This document shows, piece by piece, positions 34,566 to 44,532 of a stretch of DNA of 64,000 nucleotides. The notes below the pieces were generated by a model. That model did no database searches. It saw only the letters and a list, made by a program, of their open reading frames with translations, and had not been told where the DNA came from. The first letter of the stretch is position 1; the number at the start of each line of letters is the position of its first letter. Where the stretch lies: the NCBI RefSeq assembly GCF_022539505.1, contig NC_061508.1:263134736-263198735 (forward strand), given 5' to 3'. The position numbers and the translations under genes were made by a program. Origin of the DNA: Lolium rigidum. Taxonomy: Eukaryota > Streptophyta > Magnoliopsida > Poales > Poaceae.

Positions 34566-37076
34566 ATGGCGGAAGACACTCCGGTCACGTACGAGGATCT
34601 GCCTGATGAGCTCAAGAAGAAACATGACGAGATCAAGGCAACCCTCGAAGCCGAACTCATCGGCTCCTTCCACCGAACCCGCTCCCATGGCGTCAGGTGG
34701 AAGGGTTTCACACCTGAAGGCGCACTCGATGGAGTGGACTTGTCCGCCCCGTCAGAAGAACGCACCAGGTCGCTGCGGCGAGAAATCAACTACATGGTGG
34801 CTCATTCGCTGCACCGCCACTCTGAGAGCCTGGTGAACACTTTGGAGCGTGTCGCTCGCGCGTCGTCCGGGAAATCATGAGCCACCGGTATTCTCCATCG
34901 GGACCAGCTGCGGGGACTTTCAAGGGAGAGATGCCGCTCCAGCCCCAGCCGTTCGCATGGGCAGCACCGGAACCGCCGAACTCATCGGCATACGTCGTCT
35001 ACAAGGTTGGTGGTGATCCTAGTGACTACCAATTCCTACCTGAGCCACCTAAGGAGATCCCGCACGGATACACGTGCGCATACGTACCGGACTGCAACGC
35101 CTGGGCACTCTCGAACCATGCTGCAATATCAGCGGCCTCTGGAATGGCAGGAGGAACGTCAGGAGCCGATCCTGAGAAGCAATCGTAGCTGGCTAAGTAC
35201 GCCACCCCGACGAACCTCCAAAGCCCAGCTCCTGCAGTTGGCTTAGAACCGGAAAAGCAAGCATGGCTGGTTAAGTATGCCACCCCGACGAATCTTCAGG
35301 GTTCGACACCTTCAGCCATCACGGCGGATCAGATTTGTACAATTCTGAAAGATCGGTTCGGTATGATGCCGAAAAGGAAGGCGTTCGGCTACACCAAGCC
35401 GTACCCCAACAGCTACGAACCGATCCCGCTGCCACCCAAATATCGGCTCCCGGACTTCACAAAGTTTAGTGGATCAGATGGGTCCAGCTCCATCGAGCAT
35501 GTGAGCCGATATTTGGCACAGCTGGGCACGATCTCAGCGTCAGATGAGTTGCGCGTGAGGTTCTTCTCACGGTCCCTCACGGGATCGGCTTTCGGGTGGT
35601 ACACGTCGCTACCACCAAACTCCATCCGGACTTGGAAGCGGTTGGAAGAACAGTTCCATGAACGGTATCACTCGGAGGCTTCCGATGTTGGTTTTGCCGA
35701 TCTAGCGCAAGTACGACGAAGCGCGGGGAGACGGTGGCGGAATACGTCCAGCGCTTCGGGACCATTAGGAACCGATGCTTTTCGGCTCGTATAAGTGAAA
35801 AAGAAGCGATCGAGTTGGCGGTGGTGGGTCTCTCATCATCAATCAAGGACGTGGCCTCCCAAGCGAGACTACCCTTCGTTAGCGCACATGGTGCGAAGCC
35901 GACAGCATATGAACAGCGCCACCCGGATGTTTACCAGGGACAAATTCAAGCGGGTGGTGACCGTGGTTGAGGCAGACGAAGATGAAGGTGCCATGGGAGA
36001 TCGGGAGGTAGCAGTGGCTGAATGGACTCGAGCGACGAGGCCCCGTGACCTGCAAATGGGTGAAGCCACAAGGCCCTCCAAAAGGGTTCGACTTCGACGT
36101 GACTAAGACGGAGCAGATTTTTGACCTCTTACTCGCGGAGAAGCATATAAAGGTACCCGAAGGCCACAAGTTCCCCACGGTGCAAGAGCTGAACGGAAGG
36201 CCGTACTGCAAATGGCATAACACGTTCTCCCACACCACCAACGACTGCAGGGTGTGGCGGCAGCAGATCCAAATGGCGATAGAAAACGGACGGTTGATTT
36301 TCAACCAATACGCCATGAAGGTCGACACACACCCCTTTCCCGCCGTAAACATGGTGGAGTATGCTTGCCATGGAGGGTGCCAGCCGGGTTTCCTGTGCAA
36401 TATCAACATGGTAGATCTTGGACACCACGCTGGCAAGGATGGAGATGAGGGCAGCTGCTCTCATAGCAAAGATACAGAGGAAGCCGCTCCACGCGATCGG
36501 CTCCGCCAAGACGGAAAGCGCTACGTTACAGAGGGAGAAGTGAAGAACATAAGATATCAGCGACCTCTCTCTGATCACCTCCTCAACAAGTATGTGAGTC
36601 AGTACGACCAACACCGACGGTCAAGCGATGATGATGAAAGAGATCGTCTGGCTAGAGAAGCCAGAAGACATCGTCGGCATAATCGCGATGAGGAGGAGCA
36701 CGAGCGTTGTGCCAAGGAAAAGGCAAGGGAGCAAGACGACGAGGACAGGCACTGGGACTGTCCCTTCTTCAGACACTGCTGGGATTCAGGAATGAGCCGA
36801 TTGCCAACAATCGGCAATTGCCCGGAATGCAACCGAAAGAAGAAGGAGGCAGCCAACGTGTCCGTGTTCGAGCGCTTAGGACCTCTTCCGCCACAGAGCA
36901 AACGAGCTGAGTCCCCTCGGTTGAAAAATCTGGAAGATTCAGAAGACGAGGGAGAAGAAGAAGACAGGTATCACCGGCCAAGGTGGTGCCACGATGGACT
37001 CAGCCGTTCCCGAAACGCGGGGTTCAACGATTACGCGGCCTGGAAGAAGCCGAGAGGTTATACTTGCATACATTGA
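34566..37076 (+). pseudogene. Element T gag, broken into several frames
   Basis: ATG at 34566 (MAEDTPVTYEDLPDELKKKH). The first frame ends at 34880. The next part (from 34877) reaches an in-frame TAG near 35186. The gag domain proper is at 35363-35720 (PDFTKFSGSDGSSSIEHVSR, FFSRSLTGSAFGWYTSLP). Another frame change is near 35712, and the C-terminal part spans 36045-37076 with YCKWHNTFSHTTNDC, a highly charged Arg/Glu/Asp stretch, and a Cys-rich motif (CPFFRHCW...CPEC) typical of Tat-type gag. At least four frame disruptions, so not functional as read. Confidence 0.8.
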
Positions 37077-38542
37077 GGAAGGCAAGGCCTGATCTGGCTG
37101 CAAAGGTTCAGCGAACCCTGGATGAAGAGGGTCGTCCACGGAAAATGGAATGGCGCCCCAAGCAAAGGAAAGCCGATGATGAAACATCGGCTGGCACAAA
37201 CATGGTACTCGTTCTTCCGACAAAGCTTAGCGCTCCACGATTACACGACGCACTCAAGGTGGGCGACAGCCAGCGCACCAACATGATAAAGTCAGAGATT
37301 GGGCTGGTATTACCTACCGGCCTGAACGAGTAGCAAGAACACGTCAATGAGCAAACATGGCGAGGCTGATCCTTGTGATCGGCCCCAAAAATTTATGAAG
37401 GAACTTACAAAACCTTCACCGAGCAAGCAACATGGAGGCCGATTCCCGCAATCGGCCAAAATTATCCTCACCATCCATTCTGCCTGGGTTCGACATGTTA
37501 TCCAACAGAGCCGATACCATCAATTCTCTTGACAGAATCGGCTCGGGGGGGCACCCAGGTGGATAAAACACAAGGATGTGCAGTAGAAGTAGCTCATCTG
37601 TTGGGGATGGGTATTGGAGTATGGGGGCCGATGCACAAGTCGGCCGTAAAAATTCTGAAAATTCGAAAATTTCGAGCACAGCCGATGCAGCAGGCATCGA
37701 CTCAAGGATATAAAAGCCGATGCATGGCCATCGACTCAAGAGGAGTAACTGTTACGATCAGAGGGTCAATGGAGCACTAATGGAAGAACTCCTCAATGGA
37801 GTAGTCTAAGGGCTCAGATCCTTTCTTCAAGAAAAATGCCAGGAGCAGCCTGGACGTGCGGATCAGGTCAAGGATGGATTGCATGAGATCCACCAAAAGA
37901 AAGGAGCCGATCTAGCCGGCAAGGTGCAGGAAGAACTGAAGAAGCTCGGGGGGCAGCTCCCCTTGAAGGCTCTCTGCCCTGGGAAGCCGATTTAGGCTCA
38001 AATCGGTTGGTTCTGCATAAAAGGCTCCCTCAGGCATAATCAAGCCCGGGTCCATACAGCTAATTGGCGTATCCTCGTCTCTGTTTTGCCTTGGTTGAGA
38101 CTCGGGGGGCGACAGGCCTGGTAGATGCTCTATTGAGGAACCGGTTCGGGTACCATTGGCTGATCTTCGTTGCAACCTTCTTCACAAAATAGAGCGCTCG
38201 CTAGAAAGGATCGCTGAAACCGGTGGGAGGAATTTAAAGGGCTCTCTTGGAAATCCCACAGTATCTACCGGGAAGGGAATCATCAGTTGAAGAATGGAAG
38301 GGTAAACGTCGAAGGACCGATGCGTTGCTATCGGCTCGTTACGCATTGGCAAAGGGGACGAATCGGCAAGATCAGTATAAGAAGAAATCGGCTAAGATAA
38401 GCTAAAGGAATCGGCAAAATCAGATTAGGAAAAGTTCTTCATTGATAGATTTCTTACATCAGGAGCTGATGGCCCTCAAAAGTAAGTACTAGGGGATACA
38501 TGGCCCCATCTACTGCTACTGGTCCTATGCTAGATGTCCTAT
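37077..38542 (+). other. Element T noncoding spacer rich in GCCGAT
   Basis: No gene seen where pol would normally be. The hexamer GCCGAT or its complement occurs about a dozen times in 1.1 kb (for example near 37371, 37435, 37511, 37535, 37625, 37681, 37715, 37905, 38318, 38363, 38385, 38410). Confidence 0.7.
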
Positions 38543-39061
38543 CTACGGGCCGTCGCTGCCCTCATCATCGCCGTCATCGCCGGTGTCGGCGCTGCTCCCG
38601 GCCGGCTCGTCGTCGCTGCTCCAGCGGCCGCCGGCAGGACCTTCATTGTCCTCATCTTCCTCGTCGTCGTCGTCGTCGCTGTCGAAGTCACTCAGATTCC
38701 CCGGCCAGGGGCAATGGCGCTTGGCCGGCGGTTCGTCGGGGAAGCTGTCGTCGTCGTCGTCCTCCTCTTCCTCCTCCTTCACCTCCTCAGAGGTGGTGAA
38801 GTCGTCCCGAGAAAAGCGATCGTCATCGCTCTCCTCCTCCGATTCCCCGTCGGCGAGGAAGCGGAGGTCACTCTCCCCGTCCGTCGAGGATTTGTCGTCC
38901 TCCGACCAGAGGGAGAAGTCATGGCTAGACTCCTCCCCGGCCTCGATGGCGCGGCGGATGTTGGCCGCATGGATCTCCGCCGGGTTCGGCTCCGGCGTCG
39001 GCGCGCGAGACGAAGAGGACTGGGTGGAAAGATCTGATGAAGCAGAGGAGGAAGAAGACAT
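38543..39061 (-). CDS. Antisense acidic ORF of element T (172 aa)
   Basis: An uninterrupted minus-strand frame inside a plus-strand element: ATG 39061, stop 38543. The protein starts MSSSSSASSDLSTQSSSSRA, has PEPNPAEIHAANIRRAIEAG at about residues 23-42, and then is dominated by Asp/Glu/Ser tracts with a basic PPAKRH patch in the middle. No catalytic domain. Antisense ORFs at this place between the coding part and the 3' LTR are known from Tat-lineage elements; their role is unclear. Caution: long GAC/TCG trinucleotide runs create open frames on both strands (a plus-strand frame also spans it), but this frame has a sensible start and a non-repetitive N-terminal part. Confidence 0.5.
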   Translation of the reverse strand: MSSSSSASSDLSTQSSSSRAPTPEPNPAEIHAANIRRAIEAGEESSHDFSLWSEDDKSSTDGESDLRFLADGESEEESDDDRFSRDDFTTSEEVKEEEEEDDDDDSFPDEPPAKRHCPWPGNLSDFDSDDDDDEEDEDNEGPAGGRWSSDDEPAGSSADTGDDGDDEGSDGP

Positions 39062-39330
39062 AGTGGCGCAGGACGGCTTTTGGAATGCTAATGCGAAGGA
39101 GATGCAGGATTGAACTGTGCCGAACGGTTAAATAAAAGGGGATATAGTGGGAATTCAATGCCACAGCAGTTTCCGAGGAAGTGGTGCTTGAAAGAAAGAG
39201 AAAAGACTGCCAAGTCACGCGGAGAAGTTGAGAAGGCAAGGCATCATGATGACGGATACTGCGACGGTTCTGCCACGACATGACCCGATGAAAGAAAGGC
39301 ATAATGATTTTGGAAATGTCATTTCCAAAA

Positions 39331-39343
39331 CCAGGGGGGCATG
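39331..39343 (+). promoter_or_regulatory. Element T polypurine tract
   Basis: CCAGGGGGGCATG lies directly before the LTR at 39344, the expected place for plus-strand priming. Confidence 0.75.
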
Positions 39344-40516
39344 TGTTATCACCAGAATTTGACCGAGTCAGAGGTGGGCCGCGATCAAGATGGACTCGAA
39401 GAATATATATATAGGAGGAATACGTGAATCGGCCTTTTATACCAAGTTGGGCTTAATTGCCCGTGTATCTGTAACATATTAGATCGCATCTTAGTTTAGA
39501 AGTTAGAATCTTACTCGTGCACGGTTTGGTGCACGCCCACATTAGAAAGTCCCCTGGACTATAAATATGTATCTAGGGTTTATGGAATAAACAACAACCG
39601 ACGTTCAACCACAAACAAATCTCGGCGCATCGCCAACCCCTTCGTCTCGAGGGTTTCTACCGGTAAGCATCATGCTGCCTAGATCGCATCTTGCGATCTA
39701 GGCAGCGACAAGCTCGCCCACGTTGTTCATGCGTTGCTCGTACCGAAGCCTTTTTGATGGCGAGCAACGTAGCTATCTTAGACATGTTAGGGTTAGCATT
39801 GTTCTTCATATTACATGCTTTCGTAGTGCAACCCTTGCATGTCTAGCCGCCCTTACACCTATCTTAGGTGTAGGGGCGGCACCCCGCTTGATCATAGTTT
39901 AGTAGATCTGATCCGTTACGATTGCTCCTTGTTCTACAAGGATTAGTTTAATATCTCGCAATAGTTAGGCCTTACAAAGGGGGGAGGATCCAGCCGGCAC
40001 GTAGGGTGTCGTTCGTTGGCCCTAAGCAGGATGTTCCGAGGATCAACCTCGTGTTGGTTTTTAGGCCTTGTTTAGGATCGGCTTACGATCACCGTGCGTG
40101 GCCGCGAGGCCCAACCTGGAGTAGGACGATCCGATTATGCGGTGAAAACCCTAGATCGTCGTAGATCTCATTAGCTTTACCTTGATCAAGCGGGACCACC
40201 ATATATTCGGACACCTCGTCTGAATCATGGGTGGATCGGCTCTTTGAGCCGATTCACAGAGATAACCTGAGAGCCGATCGAGGCTCGTATTTAACGTTTA
40301 CGTGTGTGCCCTGCAGGAAACTAAGCGAGGCATCATCCACACCTTCCTGACCAGGTATAGGTCAGGTGGCACGCCCTTGTGATAAACATCGGCGCGTGCG
40401 ACCAGGAGGCTTTGCGGGCCGTCGCTCTGAGGGACTGGGGCCAGCCGCAGCCCTAGTTGTTCCCGGCTCTACCGTGTTGACCGTCTCTGCCCGCCAGGGG
40501 GTTTCTGACGTCAACA
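39344..40516 (+). repeat. Element T 3' LTR
   Basis: 1173 bp, closely matching 33339-34504. Flanked by the duplication GGAAC at 40517-40521. Confidence 0.9.
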
Positions 40517-40554
40517 GGAACATAAGAAATTATCGATACGTCGGAGACGTATCA

Positions 40555-41052
40555 TTCATCATCCAACAAGAGAGTGTAGAGTATAGCATTTATCTATTCT
40601 GTTATGTGATCAATGTTGAGAGAGTCCACTAGTGAAAGTATAATCCCTAGGCCTTGTTCCCAAATACTGCTATCACTGCTTGTTTACTGTTTTACCGCAT
40701 CTCTACTGCCTGCAATATTACCACCATCAACCACACGCCAGTTGTAGCAGCAAGCTATTTTCTGGCGCCGTTACTACTGCTCATATTCATTCATACCACT
40801 TGTATTTCACTATCTTTTCGCCGAACTAGTGCACCTATACATCTGACGAGTGTATTAGGTGTGTTGGGGACACAAGAGACTTCTTGCTTTATGGTTGCAG
40901 GGTTGCATGAGAGGGATATCTTTGACCTCTTCCTCCCTGAGTTCGATAAACCTTGGGTGATCCACTTAAGGGAAAACTTGCTGTTGTTCTACAAACCTCT
41001 GCTCTTGGAGGCCCAACACTGTCTACAGAAAAAGGAGTGTGCGTAGACATCA
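40555..41052 (+). repeat. A-type LTR remnant (3' third)
   Basis: Matches the part of the A-type LTR from TTCATCATCCAACAA (16576 onward) to its end GTAGACATCA. Plus orientation, like 15336-17060. Its 5' two-thirds are missing. After 41052 copia B resumes. Confidence 0.8.
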
Positions 41053-42007
41053 ACAACATGACGGGAGATGATAAGTTTGTGTGTGGAGAGGTCGAGGCAG
41101 CGGTAGCCACGGTGAGAAGAGGAGTATCCGAGGAAGACACAGGCGGTCGTGCGAGGAGCGAGTTTGTGAGCTGTGGTAGCGGAGAGGTTAGGGTAACAAA
41201 GACATCCGAAAACCCGAAGTTGGTCGAGAGGAAGAGGGAGGCCATAGAGAACCTCGTGTGGGGTGCGGTGCTGAAGGGTTTTAGTGGGGTGAAGGTTGAA
41301 CAAGAACGTGGAAGTGTTAAGAGCTTCGACCCAATATATTGGAGGCATGCATGCTTGGAAAAGAAGTGATCTAACCATGTTATTTGTAGAGCGAATGACA
41401 CGCTCGGCTTTACCGTTTTGGGGGGATGTGTATGGGCAAGACATGCGTAGAGTGGCACCAAGGGACATGAGAAATGTGCGGGCAGCAGTATTGTCAAATT
41501 CACGACCATTGTCACACTGTAGGGATTGAACTGTTGTATGAAACTGAGTGGATACGTAGGCGAAGAAGTGTTTGAGTGTTGGGAAAGTTTCAGATTTCAT
41601 GCGTAAGGGAAAAGTCCAAAGGTAATGAGTGAAATCATCTAACACAACTAGGTAGTATTTGTAACCGGATACACTAGGAAGAGGGGAAGTCCACAAATCG
41701 CAATGGATTAGTTGAAAAGGTCGAGTAGTGTGAGTAGAGGATGAATCAAAAGGTAGACGCACATGTTTCTCTAATTGACAAGCATGTCATAACTGATTAT
41801 CGGTAGCATTTTTATTACAAGGAAAAGAAAAAGCACTTGCTAGGTGCGACAAAGCTTGACTACTAAGATGTCCTAGACGACGATGCCACAAGGTTGCTGA
41901 TGATATGGTGGTGGAGAGTGCGTGCGCAGTGGAGGCCGGCAACCAGAGGGGGTAGAGGTCACCGGAACTATTGCACCTGACGATCTCGTTCTTGGTGCGG
42001 AAGTCCT
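41053..42007 (-). pseudogene. Copia B integrase region
   Basis: Minus-strand frames carry the pre-integrase zinc-binding part (LWHRRLGHLSSQALSHLA, near 41950-41830) and the rve core with the catalytic triad pattern: HCDLWTSPLP, QCDNGREFDNTA and SPQNGKAERVIRS. The C-terminal part (CVFLGYSSSHRGYRCLDLST) ends at the A-type LTR junction at 41053. One frame change is near 41770-41790. Pairs with gag above and RNase H at 14458-15335. Confidence 0.8.
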
Positions 42008-43492
42008 TCACAGAGAGACCAAACGGATAAAACTCAACAGATAGAAGATTATCAGTTGTGAATTACGAACAGAAATAAGATTTTTAATTAGGTCAGGTGT
42101 AACTAAGACATTGTTAAGAGAGAACGAATGGGTAGGAGATGAAAGAGTGGTATGACCGATGTGGGTTGTGCGAATAGTTTGGCCATTGCCGACGATGACA
42201 TGTGGGTAAGGAGAGTGAGAGGTGAGGATGTGAGAGAGGTTACCCTGATTGTCGGTCATGTGAGCGGAGGCGCCTGAGTCCATGAACCACTCATTAGAGG
42301 ATGGTGGTGTCAGGGACATGGTGTTGAAAGCCTGCATGAGTTGGGCTTGGTCGAAGGATGGCGGTGGTGCGGTTGGATTGTATGTGGATGCAGGTGGCGG
42401 GGTGGATGGCGTCACTCCTGGCGTCCATGGTATAGCTGCTCCCGGTGGCCATGCCATAGGTGATGTAGAGCCATAGGGCCATGGGGGCGGCGCCGATAGC
42501 ATGGCATGATGAGCCTGAGGCAGGCCAAGAGGAGGTGGCCGTGGCGATGGTCCTGGCCACATCTGGATTGACCCAGCCCAAGGGTTCTGCATCGACGGCC
42601 ATGGAGTCCGCGGTCCCTTCCCGGATGTGTTGGGGGTGCCGCCGCGTTGTTGGGGAGACGCGGAGTGGACGTAACGGCACCGTGTGCCAAAGCGACAGGT
42701 TCCAAAGCGCAGGAAGTTGCGGTAGACTTCCGGGCGCCGCGGAGGTCCCGTATTTTCGGCAGGGCCACGCGGTGGTGGAGGCGTGGGGGCTCCGCGCGCG
42801 ACGAAGGCAGACGGGGTTGAGGATGACTCGGACTGCTGCTGCAACGTGAGCTCCTCGAGTAGTAGAGATGAGCGGACGTCGAGAAACGGCGGAAGGGGAC
42901 GCTGTTTCAGGAGCAACGTGCGCATGTACGCAAGCCGAGGTCCGAGACCGCGAGCGTGTTCTCGGACTAGGCGTTTGTCGGTGATGGTCGTGCCTAGCGC
43001 ATTGAGCTCGTCGGCGAGAACCTTCTGCTTGCGGCAGTAATCAGCCACGGTCAGGGATCCCTGTTGGAGACCGTGGAACTCTTGCTCGAGGTAGGAGGAG
43101 CGGGTATCCGCGTTGTCATGGTAGATGTTGGAGAGGCGCGTCCACAAGGCGTGTGCAGGCAGTGGCGTCGTGGTGTCAACGATCATGGCGAGAAGCTCGG
43201 GCGCGACGGCGCTGTTGAGCCATGACCGGACGATGGCGTCGTTGCGGACCCACTGTGGCGGGGGGTCCGTGGGGTAAGCATCCTCGAGGAGATGATCCTC
43301 GAGGGCGTACTTCTCAACAGCGTCGGAGAACATGCCGCGCCATTGGAGGTAGTTGGAGGTTGAAAGCTCAAGGGTGACCGGCACGACGACACGGATGCTG
43401 GGGAGTGCGGCCGCGAGCGCCCAGAGAGCGGCCTTGGCGGTGGCCTCGGCGGCACGCGAGATCAGCGGCGGAGGGCTCTGACGGCGCCATAG
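42008..43492 (-). pseudogene. Copia B gag and protease start
   Basis: A long frame 43384-42008 with a UBN2-like gag (LSTSNYLQWRGMFSDAVEKY, ALWTRLSNIYHDNADTRSSY) and a protease-like motif WFMDSGASAHMTD. Instead of the usual CCHC knuckle it has FGTCRFGTRCRYVH, like a CCCH finger whose first Cys would be a Tyr. A Pro-rich linker follows. No ATG begins this frame at its 5' end; an ATG near 43492 lies in another frame, so a frameshift near the start is likely. Confidence 0.75.
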
Positions 43493-43524
43493 GAGAGGAT
43501 CAAGAAAACCCTAATCTGATACCA

Positions 43525-43681
43525 TGAAGGCAAATATAATTGTTGCTCTTAGATTAATTTGATCCCACGTTGGGATTATATAGTACAGGAGACTTAGCTG
43601 CTAAGGTAAATAGATTACAAATAAGGTAGGACTCTTTGAGTCGGTTTGCTCTAGACGTGTCCTAATCATACACGTCTAACA
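43525..43681 (-). repeat. Copia B 5' LTR
   Basis: 157 bp. Adjacent GATACCA (43518-43524) is the plus-strand reading of the initiator-Met primer site TGGTATC. Followed by the duplication GTCAT. Confidence 0.9.
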
Positions 43682-44115
43682 GTCATCACTACCAGATTTG
43701 GAGATTGCTCTCACCAAGGAGAGAGAAAATATGATATCCCAATCAGTTGAAGCAAATGCATAATTAAGATAAGAGTAGCATGAATGAGGTAGCCCATTTA
43801 TTCATGCAATCATTAAACAAAAAAGTAAGTTGGTGATTAATATTTCCAAAAAAATTCTTAGCTTTATTAAACACTAAGTTGAAGTCACCTCCTATTAAAT
43901 AAGGATATCTGCATTGTTCCATCACTAAATGCAATTCAGCAAGGAAGTCAAGTTTATGATTTGCATAGGGAGATCCATAAACCACAACAAATTGCCAAAC
44001 AAAACCATCACATAAGTTTTTAACCACCGTGGTAACACACCACAGTAACTATGCAAATTATAATTGAGAACTTCAAATAAATCAATTTTAAATCTTTCTT
44101 ATTAAATTGGAGTTG
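43682..44115 (-). pseudogene. LINE endonuclease fragment
   Basis: The minus-strand frame 44027-43764 carries an endonuclease/exonuclease/phosphatase-fold part: QFVVVYGSPYANHKLDFLAE and YLIGGDFNLVFNKAKNF (GDFN catalytic signature). Upstream DLFEVLNYNLHSYCGV-like residues reach to about 44115, then LINE similarity ends. The N-terminal part of the endonuclease is missing, so the LINE was 5'-truncated or eroded. Confidence 0.75.
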
Positions 44116-44532
44116 GTCGTTTGACACTCAAACGTGCAGGTTAGCCGTCGAGGTCGTGGAGGCAGTGCCGAGCAGGAAGCTCGCTGTTCTCCATGCGCCG
44201 ATGCACGCGGCGGCGGCGCCGCCTCGCCGGTGAGCCACATCTCTCCAATCCGCCAATGGCTGCTTTGGGGAAGTGCGAACTTTTTGTCCCCGTTTTCTTT
44301 GCCGAGAAATAAAAACGTGTGGTTGGATCGGAGATAGACGGACCGTTGGATGGTCGCGGGTAGAGGAGATGGGAGCAACGGAGCGGCGCAGGCTGGCAAG
44401 CCCTTGATCCCATTCCCATCCCTTGTAAACCCTACCGCCGCGCGCCGCATACGGGGAACCCGTGGAATCTCGACACGACAGGCCCTATCTCCTCTAATCT
44501 TCCTCGCCTCGCACCAAGAAAACCCAGCATGC
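44116..44532 (+). promoter_or_regulatory. 5' flank and leader of the oxidase gene
   Basis: About 420 bp between the LINE end and the start codon, GC-rich from about 44340. No clear TATA box or named element. The transcription start is not determinable by eye. Confidence 0.35.

Larger units (their letters stand above)
33339..40516 (+). mobile_element. Complete Ty3/gypsy Tat-like element T (non-autonomous)
   Basis: 7178 bp with LTRs TGTTATCACC...GTCAACA, target duplication GGAAC (33334-33338 and 40517-40521), primer site 34505-34525, gag-like frames 34566-37076, a long noncoding part, an antisense ORF at 39061-38543 and a polypurine tract before the right LTR. No protease, reverse transcriptase or integrase is found, so it is non-autonomous. 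Gag style and antisense ORF fit the Tat group of grass gypsy elements. The hexamer GCCGAT/ATCGGC is strongly over-represented throughout. Confidence 0.88.
29226..40554 (-). mobile_element. Gag-protease element G2, 3' half lost, carrying element T
   Basis: Internal 29226-31777 and 5' LTR 31778-33338 plus 40522-40554; the LTR is split by element T with duplication GGAAC. Compared with G1, the 3' LTR and the noncoding part equivalent to 7036-9470 are absent. The site at 40554/40555 enters an A-type LTR at the sequence TTCATCATCC, which suggests G2 originally inserted in that LTR. Confidence 0.8.
31778..40554 (-). repeat. G2 5' LTR, split by element T
   Basis: 31778-33338 and 40522-40554 together give about 1.59 kb, matching the 1600-bp G1 LTR. 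The interruption is element T with its GGAAC duplication. Confidence 0.85.
14301..43681 (-). mobile_element. Ty1/copia element B, expanded by nested insertions
   Basis: Bounded by 157-bp LTRs (two differences seen) and the target duplication GTCAT (14296-14300 and 43682-43686) inside the LINE. An initiator-Met-type primer site (TGGTATCAGA) is next to the right-hand LTR and a GGGGGGG polypurine tract next to the left one. Gag is at 43492-42008, integrase at 42007-41053, RNase H and the end of RT at 15335-14458. Between 15336 and 41052 the element is replaced by gypsy-type insertions, and most of the RT and the integrase-RT linker are missing. So the nest involved deletion as well as insertion. 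Confidence 0.85.

Noticed and set aside
38500..39113. Plus-strand frames across the antisense ORF of element T
   Set aside because: Low-complexity Ser/Val/Arg readings of TCG/GAC runs; no motif, and starts are inside the repeats.
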